Shown here in pieces: positions 1-9,323 of a DNA stretch of 64,000 nucleotides. The DNA lies in NCBI RefSeq assembly GCF_021026195.1, contig NZ_JAJNCT010000028.1, positions 62,001 through 126,000 of the forward strand, written 5' to 3'. A program made the translations under genes and the position numbers. The first letter of the stretch is position 1. Each line of letters opens with the position of its first letter. The notes beneath the pieces are model-generated. The model did no database searches and had not been told where the DNA came from. It saw only the letters and a list, made by a program, of their open reading frames with translations. Origin of the DNA: Comamonas koreensis. GTDB taxonomy: Bacteria > Pseudomonadota > Gammaproteobacteria > Burkholderiales > Burkholderiaceae_C.

Positions 1-275
1 CGACCAAGGGCGTGCGCTACCAGGGTCTGGAAGGCGGCAAGGATGTGGTGCTGGCCGAAACCTGTACCGAATGCGGCAGCTACCGCAAGCTGGTCAACCA
101 GGAAAAAGACCCGCTGGCCGAGCCGCTGGCCGATGACCTGGCCAGCCTGATGCTGGACTTGCTGATGAGCGAGCAGACCTCGTTCTCGCGCGCCAGCGGC
201 AACCCGCTGCTGTTTGTGGCCGTGGCCGAGCCGCAGGCGGCCGATGCCGATGGCAGCGTGCCCGATCTGCACTGA
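1..275 (+). CDS. fdhE: Formate dehydrogenase accessory protein FdhE, C-terminal part
   Basis: Only the last 90 or so codons are present; the gene enters from the left edge in frame 3 and stops with TGA at 273-275. The visible part has the rubredoxin-like CTECGSY cysteine pair followed by QEKDPLAEPLADDLASLMLD and an SGNPLLF end, which matches the C-terminus of FdhE. FdhE proteins assist maturation of membrane-bound formate dehydrogenase, usually a selenocysteine enzyme. The selenocysteine genes that follow directly fit this job. The true start and the zinc or iron binding N-terminal pairs lie outside the window. Confidence 0.85.
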   Translation, partial: TKGVRYQGLEGGKDVVLAETCTECGSYRKLVNQEKDPLAEPLADDLASLMLDLLMSEQTSFSRASGNPLLFVAVAEPQAADADGSVPDLH

Positions 276-384
276 GCGCGAGCCCAGCAGCTGAACGTTT
301 TGGCACCATGCCATACTGGACGATGGCGCTGCTGCCGCAGCCCATCGTTTTTTTATTTCTGCCCCTGTTTGAGCTGGTTTGCCC

Positions 385-1812
385 ATGAATGCACCGACCC
401 ACCTGCCCTCTGTTGACAAGCTGCTGCAGCACCCGCGCACCGCTGCGCTGTTGGACAGCTATGGCAAGGCCCAGTGCACGCAGGCCATCCGCGCCGCGCT
501 GGGCGAGGCCCGCAGCCGCTGGCTGGCACAGGCGGGCAGCAGCGCAGACGGTGCCGATGCCTTGCTCGACGCTGCCGAGCAAAAACTCCAACAGCTGTTT
601 GCGCCGCGCCTGAAGGCCGTCTACAACTTGACCGGCACGGTGCTGCACACCAACCTGGGCCGGGCACTGCTGCCGCAAGAAGCCATTGACGCGGTGGTGC
701 AGGCGCTGGCAACCCCCAGCAATCTGGAATACGACTTGGCCGACGGCGGCCGGGGCGACCGCGATGACCTGGTCGAAGACCTGGTCTGCCGCCTGACCGG
801 CGCCGAAGCGGCCACCATCGTCAACAACAATGCGGCCGCCGTGCTGCTGGTGCTGTCCACCCTGGCGCGCGACAAGGAGGTGGTGGTCTCGCGCGGCGAG
901 CTGGTCGAGATTGGCGGCGCCTTCCGCATCCCGGATGTGATGACGCGCGCCGGCGCCCGCCTGGTCGAGGTGGGCACCACCAACCGCACCCATGAGAAAG
1001 ACTACGAAGCGGCGCTGGGCGAGCACAGCGCCGCGCTGATGAAGGTCCACTGCAGCAACTACGCGATCAGCGGCTTCACCAAGTCAGTGGCCGAGGCCGA
1101 TGTGGCGCGCATCGCCCATGCGCGTCAGCTCCCGCTGATCGTGGACCTGGGCAGCGGCACCCTGATCGACATGCGCGACTGGGGCCTGCCCTATGAGGTG
1201 ACTGTGCGCGAGACCATCGAGGCCGGCGCCGACATCGTCACCTTCAGCGGCGACAAGCTGCTGGGCGGCCCGCAGGCCGGCATCATCGTCGGCAGCAAGG
1301 CCTTGATCGCCCAGATCAAGAAGAACCCGCTCAAACGCGCGCTGCGCGTGGGCAAGCTCACCTTGGCCGCGCTTGAACCTACCTTGCGCCTCTACCTGCA
1401 CCCGGAAAAGCTGGCCGAGCGCCTGACCACGTTGCGCCTCTTCACCCGCCCGGCTGCCGCCATGCAGCAGCAGGCGATCGCGCTGCAGGCACCGCTGCAA
1501 AGCCTGCTGGGGCCGGACTACCGGGTGGAGCACGCCGCGATGACCAGCCAGATCGGCAGCGGCGCCTTGCCCGTCGAAAGCCTGCCCAGCCATGGCCTGG
1601 TGGTGCGCCCCCAAGAGCGCAAACGCGCCGGGCGCCTGCTGCAGCAGCTGGAAGCCGCGCTGCGCCAGCTGCCGCGCCCGGTGATCGGCCGGCTGCGCGA
1701 CGATGCGCTCTGGCTGGATCTGCGCTGCCTCGAAGCCGCGGACCAGGCAGCCTTTGCCGCCAACCTGCAGCAGCTGGCACTGGACACCAGCGCCACGGAC
1801 GGTCAGCCATGA
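385..1812 (+). CDS. selA: L-seryl-tRNA(Sec) selenium transferase SelA
   Basis: SelA is a PLP enzyme that converts seryl-tRNA(Sec) to selenocysteyl-tRNA(Sec) using selenophosphate from SelD. The 475-residue product is close to the usual length of about 460. The N-terminal tRNA-binding part is followed by the fold-type I core, with the [12 protein letters not shown] motif and the PLP lysine in [12 protein letters not shown] (Lys291, matching the position of Lys295 in E. coli as I recall it). ATG 385 is preferred over an upstream in-frame TTG at 379. The gene overlaps selB by four bases (ATGA), so both are surely co-transcribed; fdhE lies about 110 bases upstream. Confidence 0.96.
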   Translation: MNAPTHLPSVDKLLQHPRTAALLDSYGKAQCTQAIRAALGEARSRWLAQAGSSADGADALLDAAEQKLQQLFAPRLKAVYNLTGTVLHTNLGRALLPQEAIDAVVQALATPSNLEYDLADGGRGDRDDLVEDLVCRLTGAEAATIVNNNAAAVLLVLSTLARDKEVVVSRGELVEIGGAFRIPDVMTRAGARLVEVGTTNRTHEKDYEAALGEHSAALMKVHCSNYAISGFTKSVAEADVARIAHARQLPLIVDLGSGTLIDMRDWGLPYEVTVRETIEAGADIVTFSGDKLLGGPQAGIIVGSKALIAQIKKNPLKRALRVGKLTLAALEPTLRLYLHPEKLAERLTTLRLFTRPAAAMQQQAIALQAPLQSLLGPDYRVEHAAMTSQIGSGALPVESLPSHGLVVRPQERKRAGRLLQQLEAALRQLPRPVIGRLRDDALWLDLRCLEAADQAAFAANLQQLALDTSATDGQP

Positions 1813-3734
1813 TCATCGGCACCGCAGGCCATATCGACCATGGCAAGACCACCTTGGTGCGCGCGCTCACCGGCGTGGAGACAGACCGCCTGAAGGAAGA
1901 AAAGGCGCGCGGCATCTCGATCGAGTTGGGTTACGCCTACACCCTGCTGGCCAATGGCGATGTGCTGGGCATCATCGATGTGCCCGGCCATGAGAAATTT
2001 GTGCACACCATGGCCGCCGGGGCCGTGGGCATTGACCATGCCTTGCTGGTGGTGGCCGCCGATGACGGCGTGATGCCCCAGACCCTGGAGCATCTGGAAA
2101 TATTGCAGCTGCTGGGCATCCGCCAGGGCACGGTGGCCCTCACCAAGGTGGACCGCGTGCCCCGCGCCCGCATCGATGAGGTGCGGGACGAGATCACCGC
2201 CATCCTGGCGCGCAGCAACCTGGCCGATGCGCCCATCTTTGAAACCGCAGCCGCGCTGCCCGATGATCCGGGCGTCTGGGCCCTACGCCAGCACCTGCAC
2301 CAGCAGGCCCAGGCCATGCCCCCGCGCGCACAGGGCGGGCTGTTCCGCCTGGCGGTGGACCGGGTCTTCAGCCTGCCCGGCCAGGGCACGGTGGTGACGG
2401 GCACCGTCTTCAACGGCCAGGTGGCCGTAGGCGACAGCCTCGTGCATTCGGCCAGCGGCGCGCCCGTGCGCGTGCGCAGCATCCATGCGCAAAACCAGGC
2501 CAGCGCTCAGGGCCTGGCCGGCCAGCGCTGCGCGCTTAACCTGGCAGGCATTGCCAAGGAAGCCATCACGCGCGGCGACTGGATCATGGACGCCCGCCTG
2601 CGCCAATCCACCCAGCGCATCGATGTACGCCTGCACCTGCTCGCCGATGCGCCACCGCTGGCGCAATGGTCGGCCGTACACCTGCACCTGGGCACCATGC
2701 GCTGCACCGGCCATGTCGCCTTGCTGCAGGATGGCGACCTGACCCCAGGCACCGAAGCACTGGCCCAGCTGGTGCTGGATGCACCGGCGCTGGTGCTACC
2801 CGGCGACCGCGTCATCGTGCGCAATGCCCAGGCCAACCGCACCATTGCCGGTGCCATGGTGCTCGACCCCTATGCCCCCGCCCGCAAACGCCGCAGCGAA
2901 AGCCGCATGGCCTACCTGGCTGCCTTGGCGCACTGGATTGGCACCGCCGACACCGGCCCGCTGCTAGCCGAAGCCCCGCTGGGCCTGGCACGCTCGCAGC
3001 TGGTACGGCTGACCGGCAGCGCCATCCCAGCTGTTGCAGAGAACAGCACCCAGCTGCCACTGCCCGACGGCGATGCGCTGCTGGTGGACCAAGCTGCCTG
3101 GCAGACGCTGCAGGACCAGCTGCTGCAGGCCCTGCAACGCTTTCATGCACTGGCACCCGATGAACCCGGCATCAACGCAGCCCGGCTGCGCCGCATGGCC
3201 CTGCCTGCGCTGCAGCATGGCCACCACGATGCGCTCTACCATGGCCTGCTCGATGCGCTGATCGCTGCCGGCCAGATCGCCAGCAGCGGCGCTTGGCTGC
3301 ACCTGCCCGGCCACACCGTGCAACTGAGCGACGCCGAGCAGGCGTTGGCCCAGCGCCTGCTGCCCGCCATCACTGAAAGCCGCTTTGACCCGCCCTGGGT
3401 GCGAGACCTGGCCCGCGACCATGGCGCCGGAGAGGAAGTGGTGCGCCAGCTGCTCAAAAAGCTCTCGCGTCAGGGTCTGGTGTTCCAGGTGGTCAAGGAC
3501 TTGTTCTATGCCGCACCCTCGATGGATGCGCTCGCCGCGCTCACCGCAGAATTGGCGCAGCAAGCTGAACGCGGCGAAGTGCAGGCCCATGTGTTCCGCG
3601 ACGCCACCGCCCTGGGCCGCAAGCGCGCCATCCAGATTCTGGAGTTCTTCGACCGCGTAGGCTACACCCGCCGCGTGCGCGATACGCATGTACTGCGTCC
3701 CGGTGTGCGCTGGCAGGCAGGCTCGACCTCGTAA
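1809..3734 (+). CDS. selB: Selenocysteine-specific translation elongation factor SelB
   Basis: SelB is the GTPase that carries selenocysteyl-tRNA to in-frame UGA codons next to a SECIS hairpin. The 641-residue product starts with the P-loop [19 protein letters not shown] (residues 3-21), then the [13 protein letters not shown]3 motif and TKVD (G4). EF-Tu-like domains II and III follow, and the C-terminal third holds winged-helix repeats that in the family bind the mRNA hairpin (for example around [23 protein letters not shown]). The start codon overlaps the selA stop codon as ATGA. Its tRNA partner selC lies 90 bases downstream. Confidence 0.96.
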   Translation: MIIGTAGHIDHGKTTLVRALTGVETDRLKEEKARGISIELGYAYTLLANGDVLGIIDVPGHEKFVHTMAAGAVGIDHALLVVAADDGVMPQTLEHLEILQLLGIRQGTVALTKVDRVPRARIDEVRDEITAILARSNLADAPIFETAAALPDDPGVWALRQHLHQQAQAMPPRAQGGLFRLAVDRVFSLPGQGTVVTGTVFNGQVAVGDSLVHSASGAPVRVRSIHAQNQASAQGLAGQRCALNLAGIAKEAITRGDWIMDARLRQSTQRIDVRLHLLADAPPLAQWSAVHLHLGTMRCTGHVALLQDGDLTPGTEALAQLVLDAPALVLPGDRVIVRNAQANRTIAGAMVLDPYAPARKRRSESRMAYLAALAHWIGTADTGPLLAEAPLGLARSQLVRLTGSAIPAVAENSTQLPLPDGDALLVDQAAWQTLQDQLLQALQRFHALAPDEPGINAARLRRMALPALQHGHHDALYHGLLDALIAAGQIASSGAWLHLPGHTVQLSDAEQALAQRLLPAITESRFDPPWVRDLARDHGAGEEVVRQLLKKLSRQGLVFQVVKDLFYAAPSMDALAALTAELAQQAERGEVQAHVFRDATALGRKRAIQILEFFDRVGYTRRVRDTHVLRPGVRWQAGSTS

Positions 3735-3785
3735 GCCACTTCAGAGTCTGCGGCCGGGCTGGCCGCAGCCCCCCAACAGAGCCGC

Positions 3786-3791
3786 TACAAT
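3786..3791 (+). promoter_or_regulatory. Likely -10 element of the selC promoter
   Basis: TACAAT lies 32 bases before the mature 5' end of tRNA-Sec in the 89-base gap behind selB. It is a one-mismatch -10 hexamer. No convincing TTGACA-like -35 sits at the expected spacing, so this is a modest call; read-through from selB is also possible. Confidence 0.4.
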
Positions 3792-3823
3792 CGGCGATCT
3801 TGCCCAACACACGCGTGTTGCAG

Positions 3824-3919
3824 GGAAGGCAATCGTGCCCGGTGGCGCGGCCGGGCTTCAAACCCGGTGAGGGGTGTCAGCCACTCCTGGGTTGGTTCGA
3901 CTCCAGCTGTCTTCCGCCA
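3824..3919 (+). tRNA. selC: tRNA-Sec (anticodon TCA)
   Basis: The 96-base gene has the marks of a bacterial selenocysteine tRNA. The acceptor stem is 8 bp (GGAAGGCA paired with TGTCTTCC, one G-U). The anticodon stem CCGGG/CCCGG encloses the loop CTTCAAA with TCA at 3858-3860, which reads UGA. A long variable arm (around GAGGGGTGTCAGCCACTCC) and a T arm with GGTTCGACTCC follow. CCA is encoded at 3917-3919. Together with selA, selB and selD it gives the complete decoding set. selC genes are well-known integration sites for islands in other bacteria, which matters for the AT-rich block directly behind it. Confidence 0.97.
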
Positions 3920-4126
3920 TCTGGTTCACCCTCCAGGGATACGAACCGGCTGAGTCGTGCACCCACCCCTCCTCAAGTTGCTCCCGCCGCAGACGCAATA
4001 TCCTGCTGGCTCATGCGGGCTGCATGTTTTTACGCTCGGATCGATGTGCAGCAGACTTCAGCTATACAGGCAGCAGCCGACCACCATTTTCTCGCATGCC
4101 TTCTTGTCCAAAAATCAGCGCGTGGC

Positions 4127-5251
4127 TTATCGCAGCTGTTTATCTTTTTTGAGCGCACTGAGAGGAGATGCATCCCAGGGCAGAGGTTTGAGCCAGCGAT
4201 TGATATTCTCGCGACAGAGCATATAAAGAGGACGCTCTATGGCGTGATAATAGAGAGCCGATCCGAATAGCAAAGCCAACAGAACCAGAACGGTCATAAC
4301 GCGATGGAGCTGGCCATCCAAATTATCCCAGGGCAGAAGCACCAACACCATATTGAATGCCAGTATGTGCAGCAAATAGAGAGAGTAAGAATAATTGCCA
4401 AGCTTTACCATCAAGAGTGCAATTTTGCTTCGCGGAGAGGGTAACGTCAATGCCAAGCCCATGATAGCCAAAGCAGCTCCGCCGATCAGCAAAGTGCGTT
4501 CCGGCCAATAATGAAAATTTGCCAGACCGTATGGATGATCCTCAAAGTGGGGCACCAGATGAATCACCAGTGCGATGGTTGCTATCGCGAATAGGCCCCA
4601 CATTTTCCATGAAGATGAAGAGTGGGCACGAAGATAATAGTATAAGAAATACCCCATGAAAAATTCCGCGACTATCGGAGCCACATAAAAAAGTTTGATC
4701 CAATCGCTCTGTAATGCATCGCCTGTACCAGCGCGGCCTATTAAAAAGTAAACATTTACTACTACAAGCACTCCGAATACAAGTTTCAAGAAATTTTGGC
4801 GCTGATCACGAGAGAAAAGAAGGCCTATTGCGATCAAAACGTAAAAATACAACTCGAACATCAGCGACCAAATCACGATATTGATCAAGCCCGAAAGCTC
4901 GGTGAAATACAGATAAAAAGAGCCTTGAAAGTTTATATGTGGATCAAGTTGCCGCGTCGCTTTGAAAAATATGACATACAGCAGCAATGCAGGCCACCAT
5001 CCCATGTAAATTCTTGAAAAGCGGGTGAGAACAAATGTCCCGGCGATACGAGGACCATGCGCTGTGTCTTTTGTAGAATGCGCCATGATCACGCCACTGA
5101 TGACGAAAAATATATCTACACCTGCATAACCCATACTGACTATAAAATTCAGCCAGTGGGGAAAGTCCGCAAAAACCCCGAGCACAGATCCGTGAAAAAC
5201 GGCTACCCACATCGCGGCTAAAAATCGAACTATTTGTATATGCTTAATCAT
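4127..5251 (-). CDS. Acyltransferase family 3 membrane protein (OafA/YrhL type)
   Basis: This 374-residue protein has the N-terminal IVRFLAAMWVAVFHGSV helix with the family's conserved histidine and the FVISGVIM segment with the following loop. About ten hydrophobic helices fill the rest (for example WWPALLLYVIFF and LLHILAFNMVLVLLPW). Family members O-acetylate or otherwise acylate surface polysaccharides, lipid A sugars or peptidoglycan-linked sugars from the inner membrane; the substrate here cannot be told. Base composition is strikingly lower in GC than the surroundings (one counted line at 4621-4680 is 45% GC, against well above 60% in flanking genes), which suggests transfer. It shares strand and order with the next acyltransferase, 56 bases upstream of it. 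Confidence 0.85.
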   Translation of the reverse strand: MIKHIQIVRFLAAMWVAVFHGSVLGVFADFPHWLNFIVSMGYAGVDIFFVISGVIMAHSTKDTAHGPRIAGTFVLTRFSRIYMGWWPALLLYVIFFKATRQLDPHINFQGSFYLYFTELSGLINIVIWSLMFELYFYVLIAIGLLFSRDQRQNFLKLVFGVLVVVNVYFLIGRAGTGDALQSDWIKLFYVAPIVAEFFMGYFLYYYLRAHSSSSWKMWGLFAIATIALVIHLVPHFEDHPYGLANFHYWPERTLLIGGAALAIMGLALTLPSPRSKIALLMVKLGNYSYSLYLLHILAFNMVLVLLPWDNLDGQLHRVMTVLVLLALLFGSALYYHAIERPLYMLCRENINRWLKPLPWDASPLSALKKDKQLR

Positions 5252-5307
5252 TTCCTAGATTGTGAATGGCTCACCAGACCATGCGCATTCTAAGTGTCCC
5301 AAGCAGG

Positions 5308-6348
5308 TCAAAAAGGACGAGTTACTAGATATCTACGAAAAGATGTAACCAATGACCGAGACCATGCGATGGCCGGTCGTTCTATAACGATCCATGAAGC
5401 CAGCGCCAGTATCAACACCAGGCTCAACGCTACAACCATGTACACAGGCTTTGAGAGCCCATGTCGAAGACTGATCTCAGCGATCGCCTGCTGGACCGGA
5501 AAGGCATAGATGTAGATGCCGTAGGACAGATCATGGCGCAGGCGGATACGGGTCAAGGGCCTCCAGTAGGCGAGCAGAAAAACAACGCAAGGCAAGCAAA
5601 GGAAGACCCCGCCCTGTACGACGGCCAAGTTGGTGCCAGTACAGGCAATGACAAAGCCAACCAGCATGGGCGGGATCACCCAATGCCGCTGGTTCACAGG
5701 GATGTAGTTGAAGGCCGCACCGGCGAAGAAGATGGCCGCGAATTGCCAGAAATCTCGCCAAGTCACCGCTCCTTCATCCAGGCTGGGATCCTTGACCAGT
5801 AGAAAGGCTGCAGCCGAGACGAGCACTGCTGCAACCAAAAGCCGGCGGGACAGCCCAAACGCCATGCCAAACACGACGAGCAGCGCATACATCATGATCT
5901 CGTACTTGATGGTCCACAACGAACCGTTGACCGCATGGGGGATCGGGTTGTTTGCAAACACGCCAGGCAGGTCATTCTGCGTGGCGAGAGCGCTGGCATA
6001 GTTGAGGAATAACACCCAGGTTTGCTCAGCCGCGAGAAAGTCCGTCAGGTCCAGCGTTGTCATCAACCCACCGATGACAAACACCGATACGAAGGCCGCC
6101 ACCAGCAGCCCGGGAAAGATCCTTAGCGCACGCTTGGTCGCGAACGAAGCCCATTGTGGGCCTCGGCTCCAGCTCTGGAAATTCAGATAGCCACTGACGA
6201 AGAAGAAGACATATACAGAGAGCGATCCAATGCTGTAGACACCGTTGAAAAACGATGAAATCTGTAAATCATAGAAGAGTGAACCATGGGCAATAAAAAC
6301 GCCCAGCGCTGCCGTCAGCCGCAGTAAATCGAAATTATTTTCTCGCAT
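5308..6348 (-). CDS. Acyltransferase family 3 membrane protein (OafA/YrhL type)
   Basis: This 346-residue protein opens with NNFDLLRLTAALGVFIAHGSL, the typical first helix of acyltransferase-3 proteins with the conserved histidine, and continues with FFFVSGYLNFQSW. Further hydrophobic helices run to the end. It resembles the neighbouring gene in family but not closely in sequence, so the two are not a recent tandem copy. Its GC content is between that of the neighbour and of the core genome. No good Shine-Dalgarno motif is visible before the ATG. A role in acylating a surface glycan is inferred from the family only; no glycosyltransferase or polysaccharide gene is next to it. Confidence 0.85.
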   Translation of the reverse strand: MRENNFDLLRLTAALGVFIAHGSLFYDLQISSFFNGVYSIGSLSVYVFFFVSGYLNFQSWSRGPQWASFATKRALRIFPGLLVAAFVSVFVIGGLMTTLDLTDFLAAEQTWVLFLNYASALATQNDLPGVFANNPIPHAVNGSLWTIKYEIMMYALLVVFGMAFGLSRRLLVAAVLVSAAAFLLVKDPSLDEGAVTWRDFWQFAAIFFAGAAFNYIPVNQRHWVIPPMLVGFVIACTGTNLAVVQGGVFLCLPCVVFLLAYWRPLTRIRLRHDLSYGIYIYAFPVQQAIAEISLRHGLSKPVYMVVALSLVLILALASWIVIERPAIAWSRSLVTSFRRYLVTRPF

Positions 6349-6789
6349 TCAAGCTTCAACTTAATTTTGCAAAAAGTCCAAAAGCATACTCGATGGCGCA
6401 TTGAATCTAACGACTTGCACGACAAGGTACACAAAACAATATTTGTTATTTCAATCAATTATGCAACACTGATTAGCAGCTTCTTCTATGGAATAGTCAA
6501 GATTGCACATGAGACGGCGAAAGAGAGGACCTAATGCTCCAGTGTGGTTATTAATAGCGACGTGGAGCTTGGCAATTGCAGATGCTGAATGTGCACCTCT
6601 TGGGTGATTTCCAGGCGATCGGCTTCGGCACCGTTTGGCCCACCGTCTCGCCTTTCGCAGCGTGGTCGATAGGCACTTCCTCCTCCACAAAACTAGACAG
6701 CACACACCCGCCAGCCAAATGCCGATAATGGTGGGTCGCCATTGGCGTTACCGCCTTGCTTGCCACCTTGAACCCATGAGGATGTCTGT
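6349..6789. other. Gap between acyltransferase block and selD
   Basis: About 440 bases without a convincing gene. The first 150 bases are AT-rich (around 6361-6510) and probably hold the promoter of the minus-strand acyltransferase genes. Short open frames on the minus strand (6451-6705) encode nothing I recognise; one stretch, AKLHVAINNHTGAL, is faintly like a DDE transposase fragment but this is weak. The last 60 bases carry a GAGGAT ribosome-binding motif for selD. Confidence 0.5.
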
Positions 6790-7857
6790 ATGAATGCCCC
6801 CACCGCCCCCCTGCCCGCTTCGCCGCGCCTGACCTCGCTGTCGCATGGCGGTGGCTGCGGCTGCAAGATCGCCCCCGGGGTGCTGGCCGATCTGATGAGC
6901 CGCAGCGCGGTACCCAAACAGTTCTATGCACCTTTGCTGGTGGGGACCGAGACGGCAGACGACGCGGCGGTCTACCAGATCAACGACACGCAGGCGATTG
7001 TCGCGACCACCGACTTCTTCATGCCCATCGTCGATGACCCCTATGACTTTGGCCGCATTGCCGCGACCAATGCGCTGTCGGATATCTACGCGATGGGCGG
7101 CACGCCGCTGATGGCGCTGGCCATTGTCGGCATGCCGATCAATGTGCTGCCCCATGAGGTCATCGCCAAGATTCTGGAAGGCGGCGAATCAGTCTGCCGC
7201 GACGCGGGCATTCCGCTGGCCGGCGGACATTCCATCGACTCGGTCGAGCCCATCTATGGCCTAGTGGGCATCGGCATCGTCAACCCCGCGCAGCTCAAGC
7301 GCAACCGCGATGCCCAGGCGGGCGATGTGCTGATCCTGGGCAAGGCCATCGGCGTCGGCATCCAGTCAGCCGCTTTGAAAAAAGGCCTGCTCAGCGACAG
7401 TGCCTACGCCAGCATGGTGCGCACTACCACCCAGCTCAACCGGCCCGGTGCAGCGCTGGCGCAGCTGGCCGATGTGCATGCGCTGACGGACGTTACCGGC
7501 TTTGGCCTGCTGGGCCATACGCTGGAGCTGGCACGGGGCGCGCAGCTGACTGCAGTGATCGACAGCCAGACGCTGCCGCTGCTGCCCGGCGTGCTGGACT
7601 TGGCCCAGCAAGGCGTGGTGACCGGCGCATCGGGCCGCAATTGGGCGTCCTACGGCAGCCATGTGGCGCTGGATGCGCAGGTTCCCGATGCCATGCGCAG
7701 CCTGCTGACCGATCCGCAAACCTCCGGCGGCCTGCTGGTTTCCTGCACGCCCGATGCTGTTGGCCAGGTGCTGGACATCTTCAAAACCCAGGGCTTTGGC
7801 GATGCCTGCGTGGTCGGCCATATGCAGGCGGGCGAGGCCAAGGTAGTGGTGTCATAA
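6790..7857 (+). CDS. selD: Selenide, water dikinase SelD
   Basis: SelD makes selenophosphate from selenide and ATP, the selenium donor for SelA. The 355-residue product has the active-site loop HGGGCGCKIAP with Cys23 and Lys26, equivalent to Cys17 and Lys20 of E. coli. It is therefore the cysteine form and not itself a selenoprotein. AIR synthase-like ATP-binding motifs follow (ATTDFFMPIVDDPYDFGRIAATNALSD in pieces, GGHSID, DVTGFGLLGH, DPQTSGGLL). It is separated from selC by the acyltransferase block and has its own ribosome-binding site (GAGGAT), so it is probably transcribed alone and ended by the terminator at 7879. Confidence 0.97.
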   Translation: MNAPTAPLPASPRLTSLSHGGGCGCKIAPGVLADLMSRSAVPKQFYAPLLVGTETADDAAVYQINDTQAIVATTDFFMPIVDDPYDFGRIAATNALSDIYAMGGTPLMALAIVGMPINVLPHEVIAKILEGGESVCRDAGIPLAGGHSIDSVEPIYGLVGIGIVNPAQLKRNRDAQAGDVLILGKAIGVGIQSAALKKGLLSDSAYASMVRTTTQLNRPGAALAQLADVHALTDVTGFGLLGHTLELARGAQLTAVIDSQTLPLLPGVLDLAQQGVVTGASGRNWASYGSHVALDAQVPDAMRSLLTDPQTSGGLLVSCTPDAVGQVLDIFKTQGFGDACVVGHMQAGEAKVVVS

Positions 7858-7878
7858 CACTGCAGTGTCTGGATGCAC

Positions 7879-7905
7879 AAACGCCTGCTGGATGCAGGCG
7901 TTTTT
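7879..7905 (+). terminator. Intrinsic terminator between selD and ffh
   Basis: AAACGCCTGC pairs with GCAGGCGTTT around a 5-base TGGAT loop and is followed by a T run (7901-7905). It lies 22 bases after the selD stop and 39 bases from the end of the convergent ffh gene. The A-rich left side may let it act weakly on the other strand as well. Confidence 0.85.
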
Positions 7906-7943
7906 GTTGAAGCAGGCCTTGCAAGCCAGGCGTACTGAGGTGC

Positions 7944-9323
7944 TTAGAACGGCAGCTTGGGCATGCCTCCGCCCATCATGCCCTTCATGCCGCCCATCTT
8001 CTTCATCATCTTCATCAGGCCGCCACCCTTCATCTTCTTCATCATCTGCTGCATCTGGCCAAACTCGTTGAGCAGGCGGTTGACCTCTTGCACCTGCACG
8101 CCAGCGCCGGCCGCAATGCGCTTCTTGCGCGTGGCCTTGATGAACTCGGGCTTGGCGCGTTCATAGGGGGTCATCGAGCAGATGATGCCTTCCTTGCGGC
8201 GCACTTCGCGCTCGGCTTTGTCCATGTCGACCTGACCGGCCTTGCCTGCCAGCTCGGAGGGCAGCTTGTCCATCAGGGTGGACAGGCCGCCCATCTGCTT
8301 CATCTGCTGGAGCTGGCCGAGGAAGTCGTTGAGGTCAAAGCCGTCGCCGGACTTGATCTTCTCGGCCATCTTCTGGGCCGCCTGCAGGTCCACGCCCTTG
8401 GAGACCTGCTCGACCAGCGCGACGATGTCACCCATGCCCAGCACGCGCTGCGCATGGCGCTCGGCGTCGAACACTTCCAGGCCGTCGAGCTTTTCGGACA
8501 CACCGGCAAACTTGATCGGTGCACCGGTGATCTGGCGCACCGACAGCGCTGCGCCGCCGCGCGAGTCACCGTCGAGCTTGGTCAGCACAATGCCGGTGAG
8601 TGGCAAGGCCTCCTTGAAGGCCTTGGCGGTATTGATCGCGTCCTGGCCCTGCATGGCATCGACGACGAACAAGGTCTCGACCGGCTTCAGGGCGCCGTGC
8701 AACTGCTGGATTTCGGTCATCAGCACCTCGTCGATCGCCAGGCGTCCGGCGGTATCGACCAGCAGCACATCAAAGTAGTGCTTCTTGGCGTAATCCAGCG
8801 CTGCGTTGGCAATGTCTAGGGGCTTTTGGTCGGGGGTGCTGGGGAACCACTCGGCACCCGCCTGCTGGGTCACCGTCTTGAGCTGCTCGATAGCAGCGGG
8901 GCGGTACACGTCACCGGAGACGGTCAGCACTTTCTTCTTGCGGCGCTCGATCAGGTGCTTGGCCAGCTTGGCTGTGGTGGTCGTCTTGCCGGCGCCTTGC
9001 AGACCGGCCATCAGGATCACCGCCGGCGGCTGGGCCTGCAGGTTGATGTCGGCCACGCCTTCGCCCATCGTGGCGGCCAGTTCCTTGTTGACGATGGACA
9101 CCAGGGTCTGGCCTGGCTTGAGGCTGCCCAGCACTTCCTGGCCCAGCGCCTTTTCCTTGACGCGGGCAATGAAATCGCGCACCACGGGCAAGGCCACATC
9201 CGCCTCCAGCAGCGCCATGCGCACTTCGCGCAGCATGTCCTGCACGTTGGATTCGGTGATGCGGGCCTGGCCACGCATTTCCTTGACGAGGCGCGAGAGT
9301 TTATCGGTCAGTGCGGAAGCCAT
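7944..9323 (-). CDS. ffh: Signal recognition particle protein Ffh (SRP54)
   Basis: Ffh binds 4.5S RNA and signal sequences of nascent membrane proteins and docks with FtsY. The 459-residue product has the N domain (LTDKLSRLVKEMRGQARITESNV), the G domain with GLQGAGKTTTTAKLA, DTAGRLAIDE and TKLDGDSRGGAALS, and a methionine-rich M domain with the RNA-binding helix-turn-helix (SMTPYERAKPE, RKKRIAAGAGVQVQEVN). It ends in MKKMKGGGLMKMMKKMGG and similar. The ATG at 9321-9323 begins MASALTDKL. It is divergent from the large sensor kinase and convergent with selD. Confidence 0.98.
   Translation of the reverse strand: MASALTDKLSRLVKEMRGQARITESNVQDMLREVRMALLEADVALPVVRDFIARVKEKALGQEVLGSLKPGQTLVSIVNKELAATMGEGVADINLQAQPPAVILMAGLQGAGKTTTTAKLAKHLIERRKKKVLTVSGDVYRPAAIEQLKTVTQQAGAEWFPSTPDQKPLDIANAALDYAKKHYFDVLLVDTAGRLAIDEVLMTEIQQLHGALKPVETLFVVDAMQGQDAINTAKAFKEALPLTGIVLTKLDGDSRGGAALSVRQITGAPIKFAGVSEKLDGLEVFDAERHAQRVLGMGDIVALVEQVSKGVDLQAAQKMAEKIKSGDGFDLNDFLGQLQQMKQMGGLSTLMDKLPSELAGKAGQVDMDKAEREVRRKEGIICSMTPYERAKPEFIKATRKKRIAAGAGVQVQEVNRLLNEFGQMQQMMKKMKGGGLMKMMKKMGGMKGMMGGGMPKLPF

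Noticed and set aside
3800-4270. Plus-strand open frame of 156 codons across and behind selC
   Set aside because: It overlaps the tRNA-Sec gene completely and its translation has no recognisable family.
3900-6789. Search for a direct repeat of the selC 3' end as an island attachment site
   Set aside because: No second copy of GGTTCGACTCC or the following acceptor sequence was seen by eye in this interval, so no attachment site is claimed.
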